The notes under the pieces: generated by a model
Told to the model about the DNA's origin: nothing
Database searches by the model: none
Seen by the model: the letters and a program-made list of their open reading frames with translations, nothing else
Made by a program: the position numbers and the translations under genes
Assembly (NCBI RefSeq): GCF_000169455.1
Contig: NZ_AAYC01000005.1
Location: forward strand, 1-64,000
Length of the DNA: 64,000 nt
Direction of reading: 5' to 3'
Source of the DNA: Roseobacter sp. SK209-2-6
Lineage (GTDB): Bacteria; Pseudomonadota; Alphaproteobacteria; Rhodobacterales; Rhodobacteraceae
In this document: piece by piece, positions 52,069-60,351 of the stretch
Layout: each line of letters begins with the position of its first letter
Numbering within the stretch: position 1 is the first letter of the stretch

Positions 52069-52604
52069 TACGCTCAGGCCTGATCAAGTTGCTCTGCAAA
52101 TTCCGAAGGCGCGAGGACGGCAACGCCACGATTGAATTCGTCATCCTGGCTCCGCTCCTGTTGCTCATGCTGGTTTCCACCGTTGAGCTGGGCATGATCA
52201 ACCTGCGCCAGTCCCAGCTTGAACGCGCATTGGATATCACCGTTCGTGGCATTCGCTTGTCGACCGGCTCGGCACCACAGCACAACGAAATCCGTGACCA
52301 GGTTTGTGATCTATCTGGTTTTATCGACGATTGCGCGACCTCGCTGCGCCTCGAAATGGTTCAATTGGACCCGTTCGCTTGGTCTCCTGTTGATCCCGAA
52401 CCAGACTGCGTCAACAGCATCGAGGATGTTCAACCCGTACGCACATTTGTTGGCGGTGCGTCGAACGAATTGATGCTGATACGAGCCTGCATGAAATACA
52501 GACCGTTCATTTCGACCTGGGGACTTGGGGATGTCCTGGAAAAGGACGGCGACGGCCGGGCCAGCCTCTTTGCGGCCTCTGCCTTTGTTCAGGAGCCGAG
52601 ATAA
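52065..52604 (+). CDS. TadE-like pseudopilin
   Basis: This 179-residue protein has the TadE-like signature REDGNATIEFVILAPLLLLM (about residues 16-35), one N-terminal membrane helix with the prepilin-type Glu, and a periplasmic part with several cysteines (VCDLSGFIDDCA, PDCVNS, RACMKY) likely forming disulfides. It overlaps the vWA gene by 4 nt and is followed by another TadE/F gene after 3 nt. Confidence 0.85.
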   Translation: MIRSGLIKLLCKFRRREDGNATIEFVILAPLLLLMLVSTVELGMINLRQSQLERALDITVRGIRLSTGSAPQHNEIRDQVCDLSGFIDDCATSLRLEMVQLDPFAWSPVDPEPDCVNSIEDVQPVRTFVGGASNELMLIRACMKYRPFISTWGLGDVLEKDGDGRASLFAASAFVQEPR

Positions 52605-52607
52605 GCC

Positions 52608-53219
52608 ATGGAACAGTCAATCTTTCATAAACTGAAGAGCTTTCGTCAAAAGCAAGAGGGCTCTGTTACTGTAGAATTTGTCATCTACATTCCTCTGTTG
52701 CTCTGGCTCTTTGCGGCGATCTACACCTTCTTTGACGCCTTCCGCCAGGAGAGCATCAACCTCAAAGCCGCCTATACAGTTTCCGACCTGATCTCACGCG
52801 AGACGACAACGCTGACCGAAGACTATATGGACAGCATGCATGAAATGACCCAACTGCTGATCAGAGGCGACTCCAGCGTTTCCCTTAGGGTCACGGTGGT
52901 GCGCTGGGACGAGGACAACGACCGCTACTATGTGGATTGGTCAAAAGTCCGGGGCGACAATCTGGCAGGAACATTCACGGCCTGGACAAATGCCACCGTG
53001 GGAGAAATCGAGGATGATCTACCCAACATGCCGGACGAGGAGCGGGTCATCGTGGTTGAAACCTTCAATGACCTCGTGCCAGCCTTCGAGGTCGGTCTGC
53101 CTGACCTCGACATTGAGAACTTTGTTTTCACCCGCCCGCGTTTCGCGCCCCTGGTCTACTTTGAAGGCGTAGACGTCGGCGGCGGCAGCCACGACGACGG
53201 CGGAGATAGCATCGACTGA
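52608..53219 (+). CDS. TadE/TadF-like pseudopilin
   Basis: This 203-residue protein has the pilin-like KQEGSVTVEFVIYIPLLLWL segment (about residues 15-34) with one membrane helix and a periplasmic domain containing SDLISRETTTLTEDYMDSM and VVRWDEDNDRYYVDWSKVRG. The C-terminal end is Gly/Asp-rich (GGGSHDDGGDSID). It starts 3 nt after the previous gene, so the three tad genes are one operon. Confidence 0.82.
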   Translation: MEQSIFHKLKSFRQKQEGSVTVEFVIYIPLLLWLFAAIYTFFDAFRQESINLKAAYTVSDLISRETTTLTEDYMDSMHEMTQLLIRGDSSVSLRVTVVRWDEDNDRYYVDWSKVRGDNLAGTFTAWTNATVGEIEDDLPNMPDEERVIVVETFNDLVPAFEVGLPDLDIENFVFTRPRFAPLVYFEGVDVGGGSHDDGGDSID

Positions 53220-53263
53220 TCACTGTTTCGACAGACCGACAACGTTCCCTACAAATCAAATGA

Positions 53264-53293
53264 AACCCGCTGCGCCCTACAGGCCAGCGGGTT
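53264..53293 (-). terminator. Probable terminator between convergent genes
   Basis: AACCCGCT and AGCGGGTT form an 8-bp stem with a 14-nt loop, followed on the minus strand by TTTCATTT. It lies between the end of the tad operon and the stop of the leftward membrane-protein gene. Confidence 0.5.
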
Positions 53294-53297
53294 AACT

Positions 53298-53777
53298 TCA
53301 TAGCTTGCCTGTTCGCTGCGCGATCATCGCCGCCAGAATTTCAGACATGGCTTTGCTTTGAGACCCGGGCGTCACACCACCAATGCCGATCCGGCGCCCA
53401 GCGCGCCACCAAAGGCCTGGAAACCATGCTCTTGGGCCGCGGGAGGACAGGCGGATCAGAAAGCCGTTGGAAGGCTTAAAGGCAAAGAACCCGCGATCCA
53501 GGGCCTCAATCTCCGCGACCTCTGCAATAAGACTGCCATCGCTACTGCGCAGCTCGGTCTCGGTCAGCTCGATATGAAAAGCAGTTGCCTGCCACATGCG
53601 CCAGGACAGCCAAAGCGCAGCAAAGCCCACAATCAAGAGAAAAGCCAACCAGCCCACAGAGGGTGGCGTGGACATGGCGATGTAGATCAGCACAAGTCCG
53701 ATACAGCCCAGCATACCCACACCCATGACCCGCCGCACACCAGATGCTTCGATTTTTGCCAGAACTTCTTCGGACAT
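53298..53777 (-). CDS. Two-pass membrane protein of unknown function
   Basis: This 159-residue protein has two adjacent transmembrane helices (about residues 21-37 and 42-60), then a soluble domain with beta-strand-rich AFHIELTETELRSSDGSLIA, EVAEIEALDRGFFAFKPSNG and a basic GPRAWFPGLWWRAGRRIG segment. The ATG at 53777 is chosen because AGGAGAG precedes it. It resembles PH-domain-like bacterial membrane proteins (DUF in Rhodobacterales), but no family is assigned. It is divergent from the reductive-dehalogenase-like gene. Confidence 0.68.
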   Translation of the reverse strand: MSEEVLAKIEASGVRRVMGVGMLGCIGLVLIYIAMSTPPSVGWLAFLLIVGFAALWLSWRMWQATAFHIELTETELRSSDGSLIAEVAEIEALDRGFFAFKPSNGFLIRLSSRGPRAWFPGLWWRAGRRIGIGGVTPGSQSKAMSEILAAMIAQRTGKL

Positions 53778-53918
53778 TTCTGCTCTCCTGCCTTGATTGG
53801 CTTGGTGATACAGGCTTTCCCCAAGTGGGAACAGCCCCACTTGTACGGCAATTTTTGACAGGGCCATCCTCCCAAAGGACTATTGCCGCCCTGGGGTGCG
53901 GCCCATAGGGTCCTTGCT

Positions 53919-55127
53919 ATGACTTGGCCCAAAAACACCCCACCCCGCTACGACACCGATGCTGCGGCAGGCATTGAGATCACCGAGAACTTTGAACGCT
54001 TCACCCAGCGCAATGATGTCTTTACCCGCGCTTTCTGGGATCCGCTGGTAAAATCCAAACACACCGCCAAGTTCTTCGCCTCTTACCGCATGGAGGCGGC
54101 ACCGCGCCGGGGCGACGGCTTCACTCAGCGCGATTTTGCCCTGCGCAATGCCGCTTGGTTGGTTTCTGATGTCATTTCGAACCGGCGCGGTGCGGATGGG
54201 ATCCGTGAGGGCTTTCAGGCCCCGATCCAGCCTGACACTCCAGTTGCGCCAGAGCCGATGCCGATCGAAGATCCTACCCGGATGAGCGCAGAGGTGAAGC
54301 GCATCGCAAAGTTCTTTGGCGCTGATCTTTGTGGTGTTACCGATCTGGACGAACGTTGGCTTTATACATCTCGTGTGGACACCCGCGACTTTTCCGAGGC
54401 CCCCCATGACCTGCCTGAGGGGCTGAACAGCGTTATTGTCCTTGGCCATGAGATGGAGCAGGAGCTGGTTGCCACCTACCCCTCCGCCTTGGCCGGAGCC
54501 GCTACGGGACGGGAATACAGCCATGAGGCCTCGGTGGTGATGCAGCTCGCCGCCTATATCCGCAACCTCGGCTATGAGGCGGTGCCCTCAATGAACGACA
54601 CCGGGCTGGTGATCCCCTATGCGGTGAAAGCGGGCCTGGGCGAATATGCGCGCAATCAGATGGTGATCACGCCGGAATTCGGCCCCCGCCTGCGGTTCTC
54701 CAAGATCTTCACCAATCTGCCGCTGAGCCATGACGCACCGCAGCCCCTTGGGGTGCGCGCCTTTTGCGATATCTGCACCAAATGCGCCGATGCATGCCCG
54801 GTCAAGGCCCTACCCTACGGCCCTCCCGAAGAAGGCGGCAGCAATATCTCGGCTATCCGCGGCGTGAAGAAATGGACCTCCGACGCAGAGAAATGCTTTT
54901 CTTTCTGGGCCAAGCTGGCCTCGGACTGCGCCATCTGCATGCGGGTCTGCCCCTTCAACCGGGACTACAGCCAGCGCCACAACCGGCTGTGGCTGCGGCT
55001 GGCCTTGTCACCGCTGAGAAAGCTGGCCCTGCGGCTAGCCGACAAACACGGCGCCCGCGTCAAACCGGGAGACTGGTGGCAGCAGGATCAGAACGACGAT
55101 CAGACAGCGGCGGGCAAAGAAAGCTAA
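53919..55127 (+). CDS. Reductive-dehalogenase-like iron-sulfur protein
   Basis: This 402-residue protein resembles the cobalamin-dependent reductive dehalogenase family. Two ferredoxin-like clusters are near the C-terminus: CDICTKCADACP (C283, C286, C289, C293) and CAICMRVCP (C337, C340, C344), with an intervening C326. The central part has VIVLGHEMEQELVATYP and IPYAVKAGLGEYARNQMVIT. There is no Tat signal, and no rdhB anchor gene is adjacent, unlike respiratory RdhA. It is probably cytoplasmic and may act on a different substrate. ATG 53919 is the start. Confidence 0.78.
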   Translation: MTWPKNTPPRYDTDAAAGIEITENFERFTQRNDVFTRAFWDPLVKSKHTAKFFASYRMEAAPRRGDGFTQRDFALRNAAWLVSDVISNRRGADGIREGFQAPIQPDTPVAPEPMPIEDPTRMSAEVKRIAKFFGADLCGVTDLDERWLYTSRVDTRDFSEAPHDLPEGLNSVIVLGHEMEQELVATYPSALAGAATGREYSHEASVVMQLAAYIRNLGYEAVPSMNDTGLVIPYAVKAGLGEYARNQMVITPEFGPRLRFSKIFTNLPLSHDAPQPLGVRAFCDICTKCADACPVKALPYGPPEEGGSNISAIRGVKKWTSDAEKCFSFWAKLASDCAICMRVCPFNRDYSQRHNRLWLRLALSPLRKLALRLADKHGARVKPGDWWQQDQNDDQTAAGKES

Positions 55128-55234
55128 GCTAGGTATGTGCGCTTTTGCACAAAAGCGGTGAGGGTACGGGCATTATCCGGCTGAGCGCGCAGCCCTATCT
55201 TGGCTGCAACGCAACTCATGCAGGAGACGAGACC

Positions 55235-56146
55235 ATGTCCCTCAGACCGCTTTTGGAAAAACGCCCCGCCCAACCAACGCTGGAAGGCGCCGGTGTCAAA
55301 CTGCACCGCGCCTTTGGTTTTCACGACCCTAGCGAGCTGGATCCCTTTTTGCTGTTTGACGATTTCCGCAACGAAGACCCCCTCGATTTCGAGAAAGGAT
55401 TCCCCTGGCACCCGCACCGGGGCATCGAGACCATCACCTATGTGCTGTCCGGCGAGGTCGAGCACAGCGATTCCCTGGGCAACGCCGGCACGCTGGGTGC
55501 GGGCGGGGTGCAATGGATGACCGCCGGATCAGGCATCCTGCACCAGGAGATGCCCATCGGCAATGCCACGGGTCAGATGCATGGCTTTCAGCTCTGGGGC
55601 AACCTGCCTGCGGCGCAGAAAATGACCGCGCCGCGCTATCAGGACATCACCGCCGCCGACATCCCCGAGGTGACCGACGACGACGGCACCAGGGTCAAGG
55701 TGATCACCGGCGAATTCTGGGGGCAGCGCGGCCCGGTGGATGGCATTGCGGCGGATCCGCAGTATCTGGATGTCTTTGTGCCCGCAGGGGTGAAAAAGAC
55801 CTTCCGGATCGACACCTACCGCCGGGCGTTCGCCTATGTTTTTGAGGGTTCTGCCGCATTTGCCGATGCCTCTGCCCCCTCCGGTGTGCTGCTGGAGAAA
55901 GAGGTGGCGGGCCAGGAGGTCAATATCCGCGATCTGTCCGGCGACCGCACCCTGATCCGCTTTGGCAGCGGCGATGAAATCACCCTGCAGGCGGGTCCCG
56001 AAGGGGTGCGTTTTCTGCTGATCTCCGGCGCGCCGATCGATGAGCCCGTGGCCTGGCACGGGCCCATCGTGATGAACACCCGCGAGGAGCTGCATCAGGC
56101 CTTCAAGGATCTGAAAAACGGGTCCTTTATTGCCCCGGCACACTGA
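55235..56146 (+). CDS. Pirin family protein
   Basis: This 303-residue bicupin has FLLFDDFRNEDPLDFEKGFP and WHPHRGIETITYVLSGEVEH with the metal-binding His residues, then WMTAGSGILHQEMP. Bacterial pirins include quercetin dioxygenases and metabolic regulators. The ATG at 55235 is preceded by GGAGAC; the frame before it is not homologous. It ends at a hairpin. Confidence 0.88.
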   Translation: MSLRPLLEKRPAQPTLEGAGVKLHRAFGFHDPSELDPFLLFDDFRNEDPLDFEKGFPWHPHRGIETITYVLSGEVEHSDSLGNAGTLGAGGVQWMTAGSGILHQEMPIGNATGQMHGFQLWGNLPAAQKMTAPRYQDITAADIPEVTDDDGTRVKVITGEFWGQRGPVDGIAADPQYLDVFVPAGVKKTFRIDTYRRAFAYVFEGSAAFADASAPSGVLLEKEVAGQEVNIRDLSGDRTLIRFGSGDEITLQAGPEGVRFLLISGAPIDEPVAWHGPIVMNTREELHQAFKDLKNGSFIAPAH

Positions 56147-56160
56147 AGAACGCATAGCGG

Positions 56161-56180
56161 AAAGGCCCTGCCGGGCCTTT
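56161..56180. terminator. Hairpin between convergent pirin and GNAT genes
   Basis: AAAGGCCC-TGCC-GGGCCTTT is an 8-bp inverted repeat directly between the two convergent stop codons. It can end transcription in both directions. Confidence 0.7.
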
Positions 56181-56185
56181 CTGCA

Positions 56186-56686
56186 TCACCCCATGGCATC
56201 CCAGATGTAGGTCGCCTCACCTTCCCCGTTCCTGGCCCCTTCCCGGAACCCGGCTTTCAGCAGCACCCTGGCAGAAGCGGCATTCTCTTGCATCACCCCG
56301 CCGGAGATCCTGACCCTTTGCACTCTGAACAGCGCCTGCAGCCCGGAGAGCATCTCTGTGGCATAGCCCCGGCCCCAGGCGTTTTCCGCAAACAGATACC
56401 CCAGATGCCGGACCGGCACACCCTCCGCCGCGTCATCGGTCATCGGGTGGCTCAGAAAGATCAGCCCGATGTTCTGCCCGGCCTCATCGGTCAAGGCAGC
56501 TGTTTCCGCCTCTTGCGCCAGCCCCTCCAGCAGGGTCAGACGGTCCTTGTCGCTCTCGAGATTTTGAAAACCCAGCGGCAGCCAGCGCACCACTTCAGGG
56601 GCCAGCAAGGCGCGACGGTCATCTGCATCCAGTGTTGAAACCGCCACGGCCCGCAGCCGTTCAGAACGAAAATCCAACAGGGCCAT
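56186..56686 (-). CDS. GNAT-family N-acetyltransferase
   Basis: This 166-residue protein is of the RimJ-like GNAT group: LGYLFAENAWGRGYATEMLS contains the acetyl-CoA loop, and QENAASARVLLKAGFREGAR is the C-terminal part. It starts 3 nt after the stop of the TetR gene and is thus in its operon, which suggests that the TetR protein also controls it. The substrate is unknown. Confidence 0.88.
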   Translation of the reverse strand: MALLDFRSERLRAVAVSTLDADDRRALLAPEVVRWLPLGFQNLESDKDRLTLLEGLAQEAETAALTDEAGQNIGLIFLSHPMTDDAAEGVPVRHLGYLFAENAWGRGYATEMLSGLQALFRVQRVRISGGVMQENAASARVLLKAGFREGARNGEGEATYIWDAMG

Positions 56687-56689
56687 GCC

Positions 56690-57277
56690 TTATGCTCCCA
56701 CCGCGTTGCGCACCATTTCCCAATAGACGCCTTCGACCTCTTCCAGCGACAAGCGTCCGCCGCTGCGGTACCAGGTCATCACACCGTTGAGCATGGCGAT
56801 TACCGCCAATGTAGCAATCTTGGTATCCGGGATGCGGAAACAGCCGCTTGCCACCCCGTCTTTCAGAATCTGCTCCAGCGCATCCTCATAACTCCGCCGC
56901 AACACCTCGATGCCGGCAAAGTTCTCTTCGTTGAGATTGCGCAGCTCCATATAGGCAATAAAAACCTCATCCGGGCGCTGCATATGGAAGCGGATATGGA
57001 ACTTCACAAAGGCTTCCAGCTGCACGGCGGCGTCGCCCTCCACAACCAGATCCCCCCAGGCCGCAAGCAATTCGCGCATGTGGCTTTCCATCAGACGGAA
57101 CAACAGGCTTTGCTTATCCGGCGTGTAGTTGTACAAGGCCCCGGCCTGTACACCCACCTCCTTGGCGATCTGCCGCATGGAGACCGCCGCATAGCCATGC
57201 TGGGCAAAGAGCTGCAAAGCTGCTTCGCGGATACGGGGACCGGTGATGCCGGAGTGTGAACCTTGAGTACGTGCCAT
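56690..57277 (-). CDS. TetR-family repressor
   Basis: This 195-residue regulator has an N-terminal helix-turn-helix: AALQLFAQHGYAAVSMRQIA then KEVGVQAGALYNYTPDKQSL (about residues 17-56). The ligand-binding domain follows, with HMQRPDEVFIAYMELRNLNE. A 16-bp palindrome lies 14 nt before the start and is likely its operator. The GNAT gene follows after 3 nt. Confidence 0.9.
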   Translation of the reverse strand: MARTQGSHSGITGPRIREAALQLFAQHGYAAVSMRQIAKEVGVQAGALYNYTPDKQSLLFRLMESHMRELLAAWGDLVVEGDAAVQLEAFVKFHIRFHMQRPDEVFIAYMELRNLNEENFAGIEVLRRSYEDALEQILKDGVASGCFRIPDTKIATLAVIAMLNGVMTWYRSGGRLSLEEVEGVYWEMVRNAVGA

Positions 57278-57291
57278 TCGGCAAAAGATAA

Positions 57292-57307
57292 CTGAACATT
57301 TGTTCAG
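57292..57307. promoter_or_regulatory. Probable TetR operator
   Basis: CTGAACATTTGTTCAG is a near-perfect palindrome (arms CTGAAC/GTTCAG) between the TetR gene and the divergent lipoprotein gene. It lies 14 nt upstream of the TetR start and could regulate both directions. Confidence 0.7.
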
Positions 57308-57376
57308 AAAAAAGGGGTCCCTTGTGCCTCAGGCAAACATTGTGCATTTATGACTGAGTTTCTGAAGGATCCGCTT

Positions 57377-57631
57377 ATGCGCAAGCTGCTGCCCCTCACA
57401 CTGATCTGTTCCGGAATTGCTCTTGCGGGCTGTTCTACGCAACCCGAGCTTCAGAACCAGATCACACCAGAGATGCGCGCTGCCGCTTACCCGCAACTGC
57501 TCCCTTTGGATCAAGCCCTCTCCCCTCTCCCCTCCCCTCAAAGCGAGAATGAGCGGTTGCAAAAACACCTGGACGCGCGTGGCAACACCCTCCAGCGACG
57601 CGCCGAGCGCCTCCGCCGTCAGCCGATCTGA
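57377..57631 (+). CDS. Small lipoprotein
   Basis: This 84-residue protein starts MRKLLPLTLICSGIALAGCS, with the lipobox LAGC (Cys at about residue 19). The mature part has Pro/Ser-rich LPLDQALSPLPSPQ and a basic helical end NTLQRRAERLRRQ. The ATG at 57377 has AAGGAT before it. It is divergent from TetR and may be controlled by the shared palindrome. Not recognised beyond being a lipoprotein. Confidence 0.68.
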   Translation: MRKLLPLTLICSGIALAGCSTQPELQNQITPEMRAAAYPQLLPLDQALSPLPSPQSENERLQKHLDARGNTLQRRAERLRRQPI

Positions 57632-57800
57632 TTACTTGCGCCTTCCAGCGGTAGTTATCCCATTCTAAGTGCGGTTAGCACGGGTTCAAAACCTACCATT
57701 TCAATGCGAAAACCCCATGCAATGTCTCGCCGCCGTTGCACCCAATCCCTGAACCCGCTAAGGCGGAGCAGACTTGAGTTTGGGAAAAGGACCTCCGGCA

Positions 57801-59087
57801 ATGACAGAACCGCTTCGTCTAGGGATTGCAGGTTTGGGCACGGTTGGCGTGGGCGTCGTAAAGATTGTCCGCCGTCATGCTGAAATGCTGGAGAGGCGTT
57901 GTGGCCGTCCGGTGGTGATCACCGCTGTTTCTGCGCGCGATGCCAACAAGGACCGTGGTGTGGCGCTATCCGGCTACGCCTGGGAAAGTGACCCGGTTGC
58001 GCTGGCAAAACGCGACGACATCGATGTCTTTGTCGAGCTGATGGGCGGCCATGAAGGACCCGCCAAAGACGCAACCGAGGCAGCCCTCGCGACTGGCAAA
58101 AATGTGGTTTCCGCCAATAAAGCATTGCTAGCAATCCACGGCCAGGCCCTGGCAGAGCAGGCCGAAGCCGCAGGCCGGGTGATCCGTTTTGAGGCCGCCG
58201 TTGCCGGTGGCATTCCGGTGATCAAATCCCTGACCGAAGGTCTGGCGGGCAATGAGATCACCCGCGTCATGGGTGTCATGAACGGGACCTGCAACTACAT
58301 CCTGACCCGTATGGAAGCCACCGGTCAGGGCTATAACACCCTCTTTGAGGAATGTGCCCGCCTTGGCTATCTCGAAGCGGATCCCAACCTTGATGTGGGC
58401 GGTATCGATGCAGGCCACAAATTGGCGCTGCTCTCCTCCATTGCCTTTGGCAACAAACCCGCCTTTGACGATGTGGTACTCCAGGGTATTCAGCGTATTG
58501 AGCTGGAAGACATCCGTCACGCAGCCGACATGGGATACCGGATCAAACTCCTCGGCGTTGCGCAGCGGACTGCCCGTGGCCTGGAGCAGCGCATGACCCC
58601 CTGCCTAGTGCCCGCAAACTCCCCCTTGGGACAGCTTGAGGGCGGCACCAATATGGTGGTGATCGAAGGGGACGCGGTCGAGCAGGTCGTGCTACGCGGC
58701 CCCGGAGCGGGCGAAGGCCCCACCGCAAGCGCGGTTGCTGGCGATATCTGTGATCTGGCGCGGGGGTTCCGCATTTCGACCTTTGGCCAACCGGCCACTT
58801 CGTTGCAGGATCTCCCTGCCGCGCAGACCGGCCTGCCAGCCCCCTACTATCTGCGGCTGGGCCTTCAGGACAAACCCGGCGCCCTGGCCAAAGTCGCCAG
58901 CGCCCTGGGGGATGCAGGTGTTTCGATCGACCGGATGCGTCAGTATGGCCATTCGGAACCCACTGCACCGGTCCTGATCGTGACCCACAAATGCACCTCC
59001 ACGATGCTGGAAGCGGCACTTGAATCACTTGCCTCGACCGATGTTGTCGACAGCGATCCCGTCGCGCTGCGCATCGAAGAGCTTTAG
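57801..59087 (+). CDS. hom: Homoserine dehydrogenase
   Basis: Hom reduces aspartate semialdehyde to homoserine for threonine, methionine and isoleucine. The 428-residue protein has the dinucleotide fold RLGIAGLGTVGVGVVKIV at residues 5-22, the catalytic core GVMNGTCNYILTRME, and a C-terminal ACT domain (about 350-420; YLRLGLQDKPGALAKVASAL) for threonine feedback. The ATG at 57801 is chosen (CTCCGGCA before it). Confidence 0.96.
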   Translation: MTEPLRLGIAGLGTVGVGVVKIVRRHAEMLERRCGRPVVITAVSARDANKDRGVALSGYAWESDPVALAKRDDIDVFVELMGGHEGPAKDATEAALATGKNVVSANKALLAIHGQALAEQAEAAGRVIRFEAAVAGGIPVIKSLTEGLAGNEITRVMGVMNGTCNYILTRMEATGQGYNTLFEECARLGYLEADPNLDVGGIDAGHKLALLSSIAFGNKPAFDDVVLQGIQRIELEDIRHAADMGYRIKLLGVAQRTARGLEQRMTPCLVPANSPLGQLEGGTNMVVIEGDAVEQVVLRGPGAGEGPTASAVAGDICDLARGFRISTFGQPATSLQDLPAAQTGLPAPYYLRLGLQDKPGALAKVASALGDAGVSIDRMRQYGHSEPTAPVLIVTHKCTSTMLEAALESLASTDVVDSDPVALRIEEL

Positions 59088-59121
59088 AAAAGAGCTCAAT
59101 ACACAGGTAAAAACGGGTTTT

Positions 59122-59161
59122 GGCGCGCAGAACTGCCCTTTTAGGGGCACAGAGGCGCGCC
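59122..59161. terminator. Long stem-loop between hom and glpX
   Basis: GGCGCGC (59122-59128) pairs with GCGCGCC (59155-59161), and inside TGCCC pairs with GGGCA around a TTTTAG loop. No T-run follows, so it may be a processing or weak stop signal rather than a classic terminator. Confidence 0.5.
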
Positions 59162-59255
59162 TTCCCGCTTAGCTATCGCTATCATCCCTTGCCCGCAGGT
59201 CCCTCAACGGGCTATGCGACAGGCAACTCGATATGGATTTACAGGATTTCAGAGC

Positions 59256-60242
59256 ATGACCTCGACACCTAATGATGCCACCTTCCACGACCGCATGTTG
59301 TCCCTGGGCCTCGCCCGTGTAGCTGAGCAAGCGGCCCTCGCTTCTGCTTCTTTGGTTGGACGCGGTGATGAGAAAGCCGCGGATCAGGCCGCCGTGAACG
59401 CCATGCGTGAACAGCTGAACCTTCTGGATATCGCTGGCGTGGTTGTCATCGGCGAGGGGGAGCGCGACGAAGCTCCGATGCTCTACATCGGTGAAGAGGT
59501 TGGAACCGGCAATGGTCCCGGTGTTGATATCGCTCTGGATCCGCTGGAAGGCACCACGCTGACCGCCAAGGACATGCCCAATGCGCTGACCGTGATCGCC
59601 ATGGGTCCACGCGGCTCCATGCTGCATGCGCCTGATACCTATATGGACAAGCTGGCCATCGGCCCTGGCTATGAGCCTGGCGTTGTCTCTCTGGATATGT
59701 CGCCACGTGAACGTGTCGAGGCGCTGGCCAAAGCCAAGGGCTGCGCCCCTGCTGACATCACTGTCTGCATCCTCGAGCGTCCTCGCCACGAAGCCATGAT
59801 CACCGAAGTGCGCGAAACCGGTGCCGCCATCCGCCTGATCACCGATGGTGATGTTGCTGGCGTCATGCACTGCGCCGAAAGCGAAGTCACCGGCATCGAC
59901 ATGTATATGGGTCAGGGCGGCGCCCCTGAAGGCGTGCTGGCAGCAGCCGCGCTGAAATGCATGGGTGGCCAAATCTTCGGCCGCCTGCTGTTCCGCAACG
60001 ATGACGAGAAGGGCCGCGCCGCCAAGGCAGGCATCACCGATCTCGACCGCATCTACAGCCGTGACGAGATGGTCACCCAGGACGTGATCTTTGCCGCAAC
60101 CGGCGTCACCGGCGGCTCCCTCCTGCCCGCGATCAAACGCAAGCCAGGCTGGGTTGAGACCACCACCCTCCTGATGCGCTCCAAAACCGGTTCCGTGCGC
60201 CGCATGAGCTACCGTACACCGCTGGCCTCTCACGAGAATTGA
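59256..60242 (+). CDS. glpX: Fructose-1,6-bisphosphatase class II (GlpX)
   Basis: GlpX hydrolyses fructose 1,6-bisphosphate in gluconeogenesis. The 328-residue protein has GEGERDEAPMLYIGEEVG and the metal-binding DIALDPLEGTTLTAKDMPNA segments, then EVRETGAAIRLITDGDVAG. The ATG at 59256 is chosen. It lies in the same direction as hom and recJ, a gene order common in Rhodobacterales. Confidence 0.96.
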   Translation: MTSTPNDATFHDRMLSLGLARVAEQAALASASLVGRGDEKAADQAAVNAMREQLNLLDIAGVVVIGEGERDEAPMLYIGEEVGTGNGPGVDIALDPLEGTTLTAKDMPNALTVIAMGPRGSMLHAPDTYMDKLAIGPGYEPGVVSLDMSPRERVEALAKAKGCAPADITVCILERPRHEAMITEVRETGAAIRLITDGDVAGVMHCAESEVTGIDMYMGQGGAPEGVLAAAALKCMGGQIFGRLLFRNDDEKGRAAKAGITDLDRIYSRDEMVTQDVIFAATGVTGGSLLPAIKRKPGWVETTTLLMRSKTGSVRRMSYRTPLASHEN

Positions 60243-60305
60243 GCCAAGCGCCATATGCGGCCTGTGGCCACTGCCACCGGCAGGGGCTTTTTTTGAAAGA
60301 TGAAA

Positions 60306-60333
60306 GGGCCGGATCCAAAAGGGTCCGGCCTTT
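60306..60333 (+). terminator. Terminator after glpX
   Basis: GGCCGGATCC/GGGTCCGGCC with an AAAA loop forms a 10-bp stem (60307-60330, one wobble pair) followed by TTT. It lies 64 nt after the glpX stop and before recJ. Confidence 0.65.
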
Positions 60334-60351
60334 GCACATGAGGGGTATATG

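Noticed and set aside
59169-60254. A 361-codon frame antisense to glpX
   Set aside because: Mirror of glpX codon use; glpX has a full family match.
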